Assembly: GCA_035624215.1 (NCBI GenBank)
Contig: DASPRY010000076.1
Span: forward strand, 1-64,000
Origin: JAFAGX01 sp035624215
GTDB taxonomy: Bacteria; Acidobacteriota; Terriglobia; Terriglobales; Acidobacteriaceae
Reading direction: 5' to 3'
Length of the DNA stretch: 64,000 bases
The position numbers were made by a program, and so were the translations under genes. A model generated the notes under the pieces. It made no database searches and was not told where the DNA came from. It saw only the letters and a list, made by a program, of their open reading frames with translations. Shown here piece after piece: positions 1 through 8,634 of the stretch. Position 1 is the first letter of the stretch. Each line of letters begins with the position of its first letter.

Positions 1-2527
1 CATTCTCAAAGTTCGGGGTTGCCGTGTTTCCCTGGCTGTTCAGCGCGAAGCTGCCCAGGCTGTTGGCGCCATCCATGAACGTGACATTCCCCGTAGCAAC
101 TCCCTGTCCCGATTGGCCTGCGACCTGTGCCTTAAGATAAACAAAGCTGCCGTACGGGCCACTGGTGAACGGCAAGAAGTCGAAGCTTTGGTTCAAAGTC
201 TGGGCTGAAAGTTGGGTAGCAGACGCCTCCGGGTTCACTGTGATTGTCGCGGAAGGCGCTGATGTGCTCGGCGCAAACGTTCCGTCGCCCGAATATTGAG
301 CGGTTAACGTATAACTGCCACCAGGCAACGAGCTCACATTTTGGTCAACGGAGCCGCTGGCAAGAGTAAAGGAACCCACGCCGATCTGCTTGGGAGACGG
401 TCCGGTGTTAGCCAGCATGGAGACGTCCCCTGTTGGGGTACCGCTGCCGCCATTTGCTGCAACAGTCAAATCTACGGTCACTGGCTGGCCATGAGTAATA
501 GTAGTCGGGCTCACGCTCACGATGGCGGTGGTCGTGGGATTAAATGCGGCCGAGCTCCATCCGTTCACCAAGTTTGCCGCATTCACCGAACCCAGCCCCG
601 TCGCCTGATCGTAGCCAACCGTCGCTGCATACTGCGGGTTAGATGTCCCGTAGCTCGTTTCTCCAGGAACTGCATTGTTGCCGACCGTAACGTCGTTGAA
701 CACACACGTGCTGGCTGGCAGGCCCGAGGTGTTGGAGGCATTGCAGCTCGAGAGCTTCTCGGACGCCGCCAGCTTGTACAGTACATAATTCGCCAGGCCC
801 TGACGGCCATTCGTCTTCTGATCGACCAGCGCCATAATTCCCGCAAATGACGGGGTGGAAGCCGAGGTACCGCCGACTGGAAGGAAGGCGATTTCATTTT
901 GCGAATTCGGAATGCAGGAACCCTCAATGCACAACAAATACGGATCATGCCCGCCGGCCGCGGTTAGAGCAACATCGGGCACATCGCGATGCCCGTCGCT
1001 CGGAATGCCGCTGACGCCCGATTGCCAGTTGGGCTTGGTGAAGAAAATGCTTGCGCCTCCCCCTCCTGCGAAAATATTGGCGTTCGCGCCGCCGCATTGA
1101 GCGGTGGTGCAGCTCTCGTTCCACACGTCCTCGGGAATGTAGGAGAGCGCAGACTCAAAGTTAGTGTCGCTGCTGGTAGAACTCCAGTACTTGCTGTCAT
1201 CTCCGTTTTCGTTGAACATCGTGCCGCCAACCGCAACGTCGAATGGCGTGGCCGCAAGAACGCTGACCGCTAATGGCCCGGTTGCGCTGGTCTCGGTGTC
1301 GGGGTTATCGCATCCCTCGGAACCCGAATCTCCCGCCGCTACAAAATACGTGATACCCTGCGCGGCTGCCTGTTCCGCCAGACTTGCATAGCCTTGGGCT
1401 TGGGTCGAGCTAAAGAATTGCTCGCACGAGCCGAAGCTTTCGGTCATGATGTCTGCAAGGTTGTTGTCAATGATGTAGACCTCGGAAAGGTCCACGCCGT
1501 CGGTCGTATCAGTGGTCGCGGAAACTACCAAGTCTACCGCCGCTCCGGGCGCGAGTGCCGACGACCAGCTTACGTCCAGGGTCGCTTCTGCTTCCTGTCC
1601 GGACCCTATATCCCCAGGATCCGGCCCATCCAGAATCGTAGTCACCGAGCCTATGAGCTGAATCCCGAACACATTGTCGAAGTTGCTTATGTCGGCACCC
1701 GAGTTAAACAGATCACTGCGCCCCACCACCGCGATCGTTCTTCCCGAACCATTGATTGCCGGCTTCGCGTTGTAAAGCGGATTGATGTTGTAAATCGTCG
1801 CGTAATCCGCCGGCCCAAGCGCGTAAAAAGCAGGAGTACCAGGAAATGTGACTTTAGGGGTCTTGCCTTCCCCTTCCGAAACCAGCTTTGCCGGAATCCT
1901 CTGCTCCCCAATGTGAATCATCGGCTTCTTGATGAAGTTATGCAGGGTGAGAACTCCGGCAACCACCGGAGTCAGCGCGGTGGGTATGGCCGGGTCGCTT
2001 GCGTTGGCCCAGTGCTCTTCTCCTTTCACCACGTACTTGCGAATGGAAGTATGAAATGCCTCCTGCACCTGGCCCGCGGTACCTGAAAACTCAATGATGT
2101 TGCGTCCCCTGGCGAGTTTGCCGATCTGAAATCCGTGCGACTGCAGCCACGAGCTCACTGCCTGCACGTCATGATCGTTGGGACCAAATTGCAACCCGAA
2201 CTGTTCCGGCATAAGCCATTTGTGATAGCTGGGTGACGCTTTATCCTGCTGATTGTCGAGCAACGTCTGGAGAGAACTTTCTTGCTCTGCACTGCGCTTG
2301 AGCACCAGCAGCATGCGGCTCAGCGGCAGATCGGAAGGAGCCGGTCCACGATCGAATTGAGCCCGCGCGAAGGGATGAGTGTTGCCCTTTAGTATCGTCA
2401 GCTTTGACTCATCTACCGGGTCAACAACGCGAGATGGGACAGCCGGTTCCTCCGCAATAGCGAACGCGGCCAAAAAGACAAAAACAGCCAGCACTGCCCT
2501 GGACAGGCGCGAAATCCGCGGTTGCAT
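1..2527 (-). CDS. Secreted S53 (sedolisin/kumamolisin-type) serine-carboxyl peptidase, C-terminus cut by window edge
   Basis: The frame runs from an ATG at 2527 off the left edge, giving 842 codons. A signal peptide covers about residues 1-25. An N-terminal pro-kumamolisin activation domain (about 45-200) is followed by the S53 catalytic domain. Visible catalytic residues are Glu314 and Asp318 (E-x3-D), the oxyanion Asp400 in AAGDSGSEG, and Ser555 in GGTSASTPS. After about residue 655 come immunoglobulin-like repeat sequences rich in Thr, Ser and Gly; these probably continue beyond the window. The family is made as a zymogen, self-cleaves at acidic pH and acts outside the cell, which suits an acid-soil bacterium. 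The start has GGAAG about 5 bases upstream. The gene is divergent from the 2832 gene. Confidence 0.93.
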   Translation of the reverse strand, partial: MQPRISRLSRAVLAVFVFLAAFAIAEEPAVPSRVVDPVDESKLTILKGNTHPFARAQFDRGPAPSDLPLSRMLLVLKRSAEQESSLQTLLDNQQDKASPSYHKWLMPEQFGLQFGPNDHDVQAVSSWLQSHGFQIGKLARGRNIIEFSGTAGQVQEAFHTSIRKYVVKGEEHWANASDPAIPTALTPVVAGVLTLHNFIKKPMIHIGEQRIPAKLVSEGEGKTPKVTFPGTPAFYALGPADYATIYNINPLYNAKPAINGSGRTIAVVGRSDLFNSGADISNFDNVFGIQLIGSVTTILDGPDPGDIGSGQEAEATLDVSWSSALAPGAAVDLVVSATTDTTDGVDLSEVYIIDNNLADIMTESFGSCEQFFSSTQAQGYASLAEQAAAQGITYFVAAGDSGSEGCDNPDTETSATGPLAVSVLAATPFDVAVGGTMFNENGDDSKYWSSTSSDTNFESALSYIPEDVWNESCTTAQCGGANANIFAGGGGASIFFTKPNWQSGVSGIPSDGHRDVPDVALTAAGGHDPYLLCIEGSCIPNSQNEIAFLPVGGTSASTPSFAGIMALVDQKTNGRQGLANYVLYKLAASEKLSSCNASNTSGLPASTCVFNDVTVGNNAVPGETSYGTSNPQYAATVGYDQATGLGSVNAANLVNGWSSAAFNPTTTAIVSVSPTTITHGQPVTVDLTVAANGGSGTPTGDVSMLANTGPSPKQIGVGSFTLASGSVDQNVSSLPGGSYTLTAQYSGDGTFAPSTSAPSATITVNPEASATQLSAQTLNQSFDFLPFTSGPYGSFVYLKAQVAGQSGQGVATGNVTFMDGANSLGSFALNSQGNTATPNFEN

Positions 2528-2662
2528 TCCAACTTCCCCCAAATCCGATTTTGTGGTGCAACAAACCGCCGCCCCCACAGCAGCGAAGATGCCGGTAAGC
2601 CCGCCATTAGATGCCTTGCGGATCCACCCGATCAACTGCAGGACTCGCCTGGCGTGAAGGGA

Positions 2663-2690
2663 ATCATATCTCAAAATAGCGGGAAGTAAA
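2663..2690 (-). promoter_or_regulatory. Candidate sigma-70 promoter for the S53 peptidase gene
   Basis: On the minus strand TTTACT (2690-2685) and TATGAT (2668-2663) are 16 bases apart. The leader to the ATG at 2527 would be about 130 bases. The 304-base divergent gap 2528-2831 also holds a direct repeat GCGGATGCT at 2707-2715 and 2722-2730 (15-base period). Nothing else was recognised in it. The -35 match is weak. Confidence 0.35.
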
Positions 2691-2831
2691 GCGTCTGGAT
2701 GAGGCTGCGGATGCTCAAATGGCGGATGCTTCTGGGATCCCCCCAGCACCCGGTTACTCCGGTAATCAGCCGCAAGGCGGATGTAATTGACCATTCGTCA
2801 TGCCGCCCGTAAATTCGCTGCAGGGGGTTGT

Positions 2832-3083
2832 ATGAAAGATATTCATGAGGTACTGCGCCGCAAGCAGGCCAAGTACGCCCAGCTGGGCAAGCAGATCGAA
2901 ATGTTACAGCAGGCAGCAGAAAAGTTGCGGGAAGTGGCCCCTTTGCTCGCCGATACGGAAGAGGACGACGCAGCCGTTCTGTCTGACGTGGATGAGCCAC
3001 AGGTGGCCAAAGCTGCCTCCGCCGCTGCCGGAACTCCAGCTGCACCCGGCAAGCCTCGCGGCAGTGCTCCGCGCTGGCCCTAA
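2832..3083 (+). CDS. Small coiled-coil protein of unknown function
   Basis: The product has 83 residues. Residues 1-40 are a charged heptad-like helix (KDIHEVLRRKQAKYAQLGKQ) likely to form a coiled coil. It is followed by an acidic stretch (ADTEEDDAA) and an Ala/Pro-rich tail. The ATG at 2832 is preceded by AGGGGG 6 bases upstream. An upstream in-frame ATG at 2787 lacks a good binding site and would add residues outside the helix, so it was not used. It lies 34 bases before the receiver/PilZ gene and is probably co-transcribed with it. No family was recognised. Confidence 0.65.
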   Translation: MKDIHEVLRRKQAKYAQLGKQIEMLQQAAEKLREVAPLLADTEEDDAAVLSDVDEPQVAKAASAAAGTPAAPGKPRGSAPRWP

Positions 3084-3117
3084 AGCTCTCATTGGATGGC
3101 GGCACTACGGGTAGCCT

Positions 3118-4233
3118 ATGACGTTTCACGCACTGTTGGTTTCGAAAGACGACGAAGCTGCCGCTGTGCTCAACGCCGTACTTTCCGGCTTCGGGATTTC
3201 GACTGCCGGCTGCGGCTATCCTGAAGCCCTCTGTCAATTAGGCGAGCAAAAGTTCGATGCGGTTGTAGTCGATTTTGATGACCCACACAGCGGGGCCCTC
3301 GTACTTCAGAAGGTCCGGGAGTCTGGCTCCGCAAACCATGCGGTTACCGTCGCCCTGCTGAGCGATAAAGCAAAACTTCATAGTGTGCTTTCCCAAGGAG
3401 CCCACTTCATACTCTACAAACCGCTTAACTTGCTGCAAGCGGAAGCCAGCCTGCGCCCGGCCAGCGCCTTGATTAAACGTGAGCGTCGCGCCTCTTGCCG
3501 TGTGCCGCTGCAGCTTCCCATTCGGCTCAAGCCGCAGGATCTCCCGGATATTGAAGGTATCCTCTTAGACCTCAGCGAAACCGGGATGGACGTGCTAGCC
3601 GCGCAGTCGCTGTGCCCTTCGGGACAAATCGGCGCGCGTTTTACTCTGCCCGATGGCAAAACCGAATTGGAGGTGCGCGGCGAAATTACTCGGGCCAATC
3701 CCAATGGCGAATCAGGCGTGCGTTTTATCGATCTCTCCGACAACACCCGCGCAGTCCTCAAATCGTGGATCGCCGCCAACGCGCCGGAGACCCCTCCGCC
3801 CGACATCGAGCCCGTAATGCAATGCAAGCTGACTGATCTCAGCTTAAGCGCCTGCTACGTAGAAACCGAGTCTCCCTTTCCCGAGCATGCCGCAATTCAA
3901 CTCTGCCTTAAGATCGAACAGGTTGAGGTACAGGTGGAAGGCACGGTGCGGGTGATGCATCCGGGATTTGGCATGGGAATCGAATTCGCGTCGCGAACCG
4001 CCGACGACCGCGCTCAGGTCGAGCAGTTCATCGCTCTGCTCACAAGCCGGCCAGGAACTCTTCCGGATTTGCAAATTGTGCCGCTCGCTCTGGTGTCCCA
4101 GAGTATTTCCGCGAACCCCTCTGAGCCCGCACAAGATGATTTGCTGGAACTGCTGCACCGGCATGATTCGCTGAACCAGGAAGAATTCCTCCAGGAACTC
4201 CGCAGCCAGCGAAGCGCGGCGGCGTCGGCTTAA
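3118..4233 (+). CDS. Receiver-like / PilZ domain protein (possible c-di-GMP effector)
   Basis: The product has 371 residues. Residues 1-115 resemble a response regulator receiver: an alternating fold, Asp in VVVDFDD at about residue 51, and YKP near 105. A PilZ domain follows (about 120-225): the c-di-GMP signature is seen as RRASCR and DLSETGMDV. A second PilZ-like domain (about 232-310) has DLSLSACYV but no RxxxR motif, so it probably does not bind the nucleotide. The C-terminus is a charged helical tail. Known PilZ receivers control motility, polysaccharide or adhesion. No diguanylate cyclase is nearby, so the output is unknown. Confidence 0.8.
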   Translation: MTFHALLVSKDDEAAAVLNAVLSGFGISTAGCGYPEALCQLGEQKFDAVVVDFDDPHSGALVLQKVRESGSANHAVTVALLSDKAKLHSVLSQGAHFILYKPLNLLQAEASLRPASALIKRERRASCRVPLQLPIRLKPQDLPDIEGILLDLSETGMDVLAAQSLCPSGQIGARFTLPDGKTELEVRGEITRANPNGESGVRFIDLSDNTRAVLKSWIAANAPETPPPDIEPVMQCKLTDLSLSACYVETESPFPEHAAIQLCLKIEQVEVQVEGTVRVMHPGFGMGIEFASRTADDRAQVEQFIALLTSRPGTLPDLQIVPLALVSQSISANPSEPAQDDLLELLHRHDSLNQEEFLQELRSQRSAAASA

Positions 4234-4257
4234 CACAATTGCGCCAAAAAACGCTAA

Positions 4258-4293
4258 GAGGCCTGCACGCCGTCTCTCGTGCAGACCCCTTTT
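4258..4293 (+). terminator. Rho-independent terminator after the PilZ gene
   Basis: CTGCACG (4263-4269) pairs with CGTGCAG (4278-4284), extended by GG/CC outside one mismatch and followed by CCTTTT. It sits 25 bases past the PilZ stop codon. Confidence 0.75.
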
Positions 4294-4398
4294 GCGCCGG
4301 GTTTCTCCACCTCGAATGCCGCAAGCCTACTCCGCCCCTGAGACACAGACGTTTCAGGCAGGTTAATTTCAAGTAAAATCCCGACGAATTTGTCCACA

Positions 4399-6069
4399 AT
4401 GGTCGCGCTTGTCGCAATGCGGAATGGAATCAACTCGCGAGAACAACATCACAACCCGGGCCAAGCCCTCGCTTGTTCTCCGCTGCTTTTCATCATGGCC
4501 GCCGCGTTTGCGGTGGTGGCTCCGTTTTTCTTTCTTGGGATTGCTTCCGGCCATGACTTCGAGTTCCATTTGCACTCCTGGATGGAAGTGCTCACCCAGT
4601 GGCGCCAGGGGACTTTCTATCCGCGCTGGGCCGCGTTGGCGCATTACGGCTACGGAGAAGCTCGCTTCATCTTCTATCCACCAGCTTCCTGGATTTTGGG
4701 AGCGGCATTGGGAGCAGTCTTGCCCTGGAAGATTGTTCCGGGAGTCTACGTCGGGCTCTCACTCACGCTTTCCGGATGGTCAATGTTCAGGGTGGCGCAA
4801 CGCTGGTTCAATCGCAATGATGCCCTGCTCATGGCCGTCATCTACGCCGCCAATCCGTATTACGTCGTGATCGTCTATTGGCGCAGCGCCTATGCAGAGC
4901 TACTCGCCGGAGCGCTCCTGCCTCTTCTGCTGCTTTGCATCGTGGAAATCGATGTACGCGGTCGGGAGTTAATTGTTCCCATGTCCCTGATCGTCGCGGC
5001 TGCAGCTTTGACTAACGTTCCAGCCTCGATCATCGTGAACTATTCGCTATTGTTGCTGGCCTGCACCCTTGCCATTCGCCAACGCTCACCAAAGATCTTG
5101 CTGCACGCGGCTGCTGCGGGGCTGCTGGGCACAGCGATCGCTGCGTTCTACATTGTGCCTGCTTTCTATGAGCAGAAGTGGATCGACATCGCGCAAGTTC
5201 TCTCTCCCGGAGTACGTCCCGAGGACAATTTTCTGTTTACAACCACTGCCGATCCCGATCACAACCACTTTAACCGGCTAATCTCCCTGCTGGTGGCAGC
5301 GGAGCTGGCGGTGCTCGCGGTCACCCTGTTTATCTCGCGTGTGCGGCGACAAGAACAGCAACCCTGGTGGATCCTTCTCGTTTGGACATGTGCGAGCGCC
5401 TTGCTGATGTTTTCTGTTTCCGCGGTGATTTGGCTCTATCTGCCTTGGCTGTGTTTTGTACAGTTGCCTTGGCGATGGCTGCTCTGCCTGAATCTGAGTC
5501 TCGCCCTGCTTGTGCCCGCAGCCTGGAGGAATTGGCTGCCGCGTGCCTCAGCATTTCTGCTTCTGTTTGGCGTCGTGGCCTGGACCGGTTTGCGGATCCA
5601 GCCACCCTGGTGGGACCATGCTGGAGATGTCTCAGATATGGTGACGGCCCACCTCTCGGGCGCAGGCTATGAGGGAACGGATGAGTACGTGCCCGCCGGC
5701 GTCGATCCATATGACATAAACCTGGACGCTCCGCTCGTTGCCTTGCATCCGGATGGGCCGCTCCGAGTTCAAGTGCAGCGCTGGAATGCAGCAACAAAAC
5801 TCTTCACCGCGGAGGTCGACCGTCCCGGCAAACTGGTTCTGCGGCTGTTCAACTATCCAGCCTGGCAAGTCGAGGTCAATGACCGCAAAGTTGAGACCGG
5901 AAGCAGAGACCACACCGGAGAGCTGCTCATCCCCGTCGCGGCGGGAGAAAACCGCGTCCGCATCAGCTTCGTCCGCACCTGGGATCGGACCGCAGGGGAC
6001 ATTGTTTCGCTGGTGAGCATCGCCGGCCTGCTGTTGTGGTTCCTAAGAGAACGAGAACGTGCAAAATGA
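4399..6069 (+). CDS. Multipass membrane protein, PTPS-related/YfhO-like glycosyltransferase-type
   Basis: The product has about 556 residues and roughly ten hydrophobic helices between residues 30 and 405 and at the C-terminus. A conserved-looking early segment (GHDFEFHLHSWMEV) carries an acidic D-F-E next to the first membrane helix, as in GT-C type and 6-pyruvoyl-tetrahydropterin-synthase-related membrane proteins. A soluble, beta-rich region (about 415-530) precedes a last helix and RERERAK. Likely acts on a lipid-linked sugar in the inner membrane; this is inference. No clear ribosome binding site is seen. The ATG at 4399 was preferred, but TTG 4390 or ATG 4417 are possible. The stop overlaps rdgB by 4 bases. 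Confidence 0.7.
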   Translation: MVALVAMRNGINSREQHHNPGQALACSPLLFIMAAAFAVVAPFFFLGIASGHDFEFHLHSWMEVLTQWRQGTFYPRWAALAHYGYGEARFIFYPPASWILGAALGAVLPWKIVPGVYVGLSLTLSGWSMFRVAQRWFNRNDALLMAVIYAANPYYVVIVYWRSAYAELLAGALLPLLLLCIVEIDVRGRELIVPMSLIVAAAALTNVPASIIVNYSLLLLACTLAIRQRSPKILLHAAAAGLLGTAIAAFYIVPAFYEQKWIDIAQVLSPGVRPEDNFLFTTTADPDHNHFNRLISLLVAAELAVLAVTLFISRVRRQEQQPWWILLVWTCASALLMFSVSAVIWLYLPWLCFVQLPWRWLLCLNLSLALLVPAAWRNWLPRASAFLLLFGVVAWTGLRIQPPWWDHAGDVSDMVTAHLSGAGYEGTDEYVPAGVDPYDINLDAPLVALHPDGPLRVQVQRWNAATKLFTAEVDRPGKLVLRLFNYPAWQVEVNDRKVETGSRDHTGELLIPVAAGENRVRISFVRTWDRTAGDIVSLVSIAGLLLWFLRERERAK

Positions 6070-6686
6070 AATGCGTTCTGATTGCGACCTCGAATCCAGG
6101 CAAATTGCGGGACTTTGCCGGAGCAGCTCGTGCGTTCGAAGTTGAGGTTGCCTCCATGCCGAACTTTGCTTCCCTTCCCACGGTGGTGGAGGATGGGGCA
6201 ACCTTCGAAGCCAATGCCCGCAAAAAAGCGCTGGCCTACAGTCATTACGCGCCCGGCGAAATCGTCCTGGCTGACGATTCCGGACTTGAAGTCGATGCCT
6301 TGAATGGCGCGCCGGGTGTGCATTCTGCGCGTTATGCCGCGGATGAACCTCATCCGGCAGGCAGCAATGCCGACGACGAAGCGAATAATACGCGTCTGCT
6401 GCGAGAACTGCAAAATATTCCCTACGCCAAGCGTACAGCCCGCTTCGTTTGCGTAATTGCCGCCGCTCGGGATGAAAAAATTTTGGGCGTGTTCCGCGGC
6501 CAGGCTCTGGGCATCATTCTCGATGCTCCGCGTGGACATAACGGCTTCGGCTACGATCCCCTGTTTTATTTTCCTGTAATCGGAAAGACATTCGCCGAAT
6601 TGAGCGCCGAAGAGAAAGCCAACTACAGCCACCGCGGAGCGGCCTTCCGGGAATTTTTGCAGTGGTATAGCTCAATCTCTAGGTAG
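6066..6686 (+). CDS. rdgB: XTP/dITP diphosphatase (RdgB/HAM1 family)
   Basis: The product has 206 residues, the usual length for the family. The N-terminal motif IATSNPGKLRDF is the substrate-binding SxNxxK-type signature. LADDSGLEVDAL and GAPGVHSARYA are also family hallmarks, as is HNGFGYDPLF near the C-terminus. The enzyme hydrolyses deaminated purine triphosphates (ITP, dITP, XTP) to monophosphates, keeping them out of nucleic acids. The start ATG overlaps the preceding stop as ATGA, indicating translational coupling to the membrane protein. Confidence 0.95.
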   Translation: MKCVLIATSNPGKLRDFAGAARAFEVEVASMPNFASLPTVVEDGATFEANARKKALAYSHYAPGEIVLADDSGLEVDALNGAPGVHSARYAADEPHPAGSNADDEANNTRLLRELQNIPYAKRTARFVCVIAAARDEKILGVFRGQALGIILDAPRGHNGFGYDPLFYFPVIGKTFAELSAEEKANYSHRGAAFREFLQWYSSISR

Positions 6687-6703
6687 AATTCAGGCGAACC
6701 CCT

Positions 6704-7279
6704 ATGGCCATTCGTATTCGACCAGCCTCGCCCGCGGACATCCCCGTCCTGCGCAAGCTGATTGAGGCGTCCGTGCGCGGCCTGCAAGCCGAGGACTACA
6801 CGCCCGCTCAAATCGAAGCGGCACTGAAGACGGTCTACGGCGTAGATAGCCAGCTCATCGCAGATGGAACCTACTTCGCGGCCGAAGCCGAATCCTTCGA
6901 AGCGGCGGATACAGAAATCGTAGGCTGCGGCGGATGGAGTAAACGAAAAACACTGTTCGGCGGCGATCACTGGAGTGGCCGGCAAGACGCATTGCTTGAT
7001 CCCAACCACGACGCCGCAAAGATTCGCGCCTTCTTCGTCCATCCGGCGTGGGCGCGCCGCGGAATCGGCGGCATGATTCTGACGGCCTGCGAGACTGCGG
7101 CCATCGCAGCAGGATTCACGCGGCTCGAAATGGGCGCGACCCTGAGTGGCATACCATTTTACAAAGCAAAAGGCTACCAGGCGCTGGAGAATATCGAGAT
7201 CCCTCTGGGTGATGGCCAATCCATGATCGTGGTGCGCATGGCGAAGCACGTGGGCCCGATTCAGCCACCCGCAATTTGA
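6704..7279 (+). CDS. GNAT family N-acetyltransferase
   Basis: The product has 191 residues. The acetyl-CoA pyrophosphate-binding motif A is visible as HPAWARRGIGGMIL near residues 111-124. The preceding strand is KIRAFFV, and the C-terminal SGIPFYKAKGYQALE is the usual GNAT motif B region. An N-terminal xIRPASPADIPVLR opening is typical. The substrate cannot be told from sequence. It starts 17 bases after rdgB, so it may be part of the same transcript. Confidence 0.88.
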   Translation: MAIRIRPASPADIPVLRKLIEASVRGLQAEDYTPAQIEAALKTVYGVDSQLIADGTYFAAEAESFEAADTEIVGCGGWSKRKTLFGGDHWSGRQDALLDPNHDAAKIRAFFVHPAWARRGIGGMILTACETAAIAAGFTRLEMGATLSGIPFYKAKGYQALENIEIPLGDGQSMIVVRMAKHVGPIQPPAI

Positions 7280-7403
7280 TTATGGCTACCTGCCAGCCAC
7301 TCGCTGCTACCGTGTTTGACGCCCCTATGCTGCTTTGTTAGCTTGGAAAGTTTGCCCTGCGTTCCCGCGTTGATTGCCTGTATGAGGCAGAAAGGAGACT
7401 TCC

Positions 7404-8582
7404 ATGGCCCTTAAATTCCGCGGCGTTGACTTCATTGAGTTCGACAACCTGCTCAGCGACGATGAACGGCTCGTGCGCGACACCAGCCGCAAGTTCATCG
7501 AAGACAACCTCATCCCCATCATTGAAGAATGCAATCGCGCCGGCCGATTTCCCCGCGAATTGGTCAAGCCCATGGCCGAGCTTGGCTTCTTTGGCGCCAG
7601 CCTGAAGGGCTATGGGTGCGCCGGCATGTCCAACGTCGAATACGGTCTGGTCATGCAGGAACTGGAACGCGGAGACTCCGGCGTACGTTCTTTCGTCAGC
7701 GTGCAGTCCGCGCTGGTTATGTATCCCATCTACGCCTTTGGCAGCGATGAGCAGAAGAAAACCTGGCTTCCTCTTTTGCAAGGCGGCGAAAAGCTTGGCT
7801 GCTTCGGCCTTACCGAACCCGACTTCGGGTCCAATCCCGGCGGCATGCGCACCCGCGCCCGCAAAACCGGAAGGGAGTACGTTCTCGACGGCGAGAAGAT
7901 GTGGATCACTTCCGGTTCCATCGCCGACATCGCCGTGATCTGGGCCAAGGTCGAAAACGAAGACAATCGCATTCGCGGTTTCCTCGTTGAAACCGACCGC
8001 CCCGGATTCAAAGCCCAGGACATTCACGGCAAGTGGTCGCTGCGTGCTTCCGTCACTTCGGGTTTGTCGATGCAGGACGTCCGCATTCCCGAATGCAATC
8101 TGCTTCCTGAGAGCGGCGGGCTGAAATCGCCGCTTATGTGTCTGAATCAGGCGCGGTACGGCATCGCCTGGGGAGCGGTTGGTGCTGCCATGGCCTGCTA
8201 TGACTGCGCTCTGCAGTATTCCCTGCTGCGCAAGCAGTTCCGCGATCAGCCTATCGCTTCACACCAGCTCGTCCAGGAAAAACTCACCTGGATGATCAGC
8301 GAGATCACCAAAGCTCAATTGCTGGTGCTCCAGGTGGGACGGCTCAAAGATAGAGACAAGGCCGGCTTTCAGCACATCTCGATGGCCAAACGGAACAACG
8401 TGTGGATGGCGCTGGAGTGTGCCCGTATGTCGCGCGACATCCTCGGCGCTAACGGCGTGGCCGACGAATATCCGCTCATGCGCCACATGATGAACCTCGA
8501 ATCAGTGAAGACCTACGAGGGCACACACGATATCCACACCTTGATCATTGGCCAGAGCGTGACCGGCGTGGATGCGTTTTAG
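7404..8582 (+). CDS. gcdH: Acyl-CoA dehydrogenase, glutaryl-CoA dehydrogenase type
   Basis: The product has 392 residues. It has the three-domain acyl-CoA dehydrogenase fold: helical N-terminus, beta middle domain with FGLTEPDFGSNPGGM and the FAD-contacting MWITSGSIADIAVIWAK, and helical C-terminus with RKQFRDQPIASHQLVQ. The catalytic base Glu lies in TYEGTHDIHTLIIG, the form found in glutaryl-CoA dehydrogenases. These oxidise and decarboxylate glutaryl-CoA to crotonyl-CoA in lysine and tryptophan breakdown. No partner electron-transfer flavoprotein gene is adjacent. The binding site AGAAAGGAG lies 8 bases before the ATG. Confidence 0.9.
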   Translation: MALKFRGVDFIEFDNLLSDDERLVRDTSRKFIEDNLIPIIEECNRAGRFPRELVKPMAELGFFGASLKGYGCAGMSNVEYGLVMQELERGDSGVRSFVSVQSALVMYPIYAFGSDEQKKTWLPLLQGGEKLGCFGLTEPDFGSNPGGMRTRARKTGREYVLDGEKMWITSGSIADIAVIWAKVENEDNRIRGFLVETDRPGFKAQDIHGKWSLRASVTSGLSMQDVRIPECNLLPESGGLKSPLMCLNQARYGIAWGAVGAAMACYDCALQYSLLRKQFRDQPIASHQLVQEKLTWMISEITKAQLLVLQVGRLKDRDKAGFQHISMAKRNNVWMALECARMSRDILGANGVADEYPLMRHMMNLESVKTYEGTHDIHTLIIGQSVTGVDAF

Positions 8583-8634
8583 GTATTTTCCTGTGGTCAA
8601 ATCTGAGGCCATGCAGTAACCTGAGCGGCTGGTC

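Noticed and set aside
1394..2086. Plus-strand open frame of 230 codons
   Set aside because: It is antisense to the S53 catalytic domain, whose translation is continuous with all catalytic residues. The plus-strand product has no recognisable motif.
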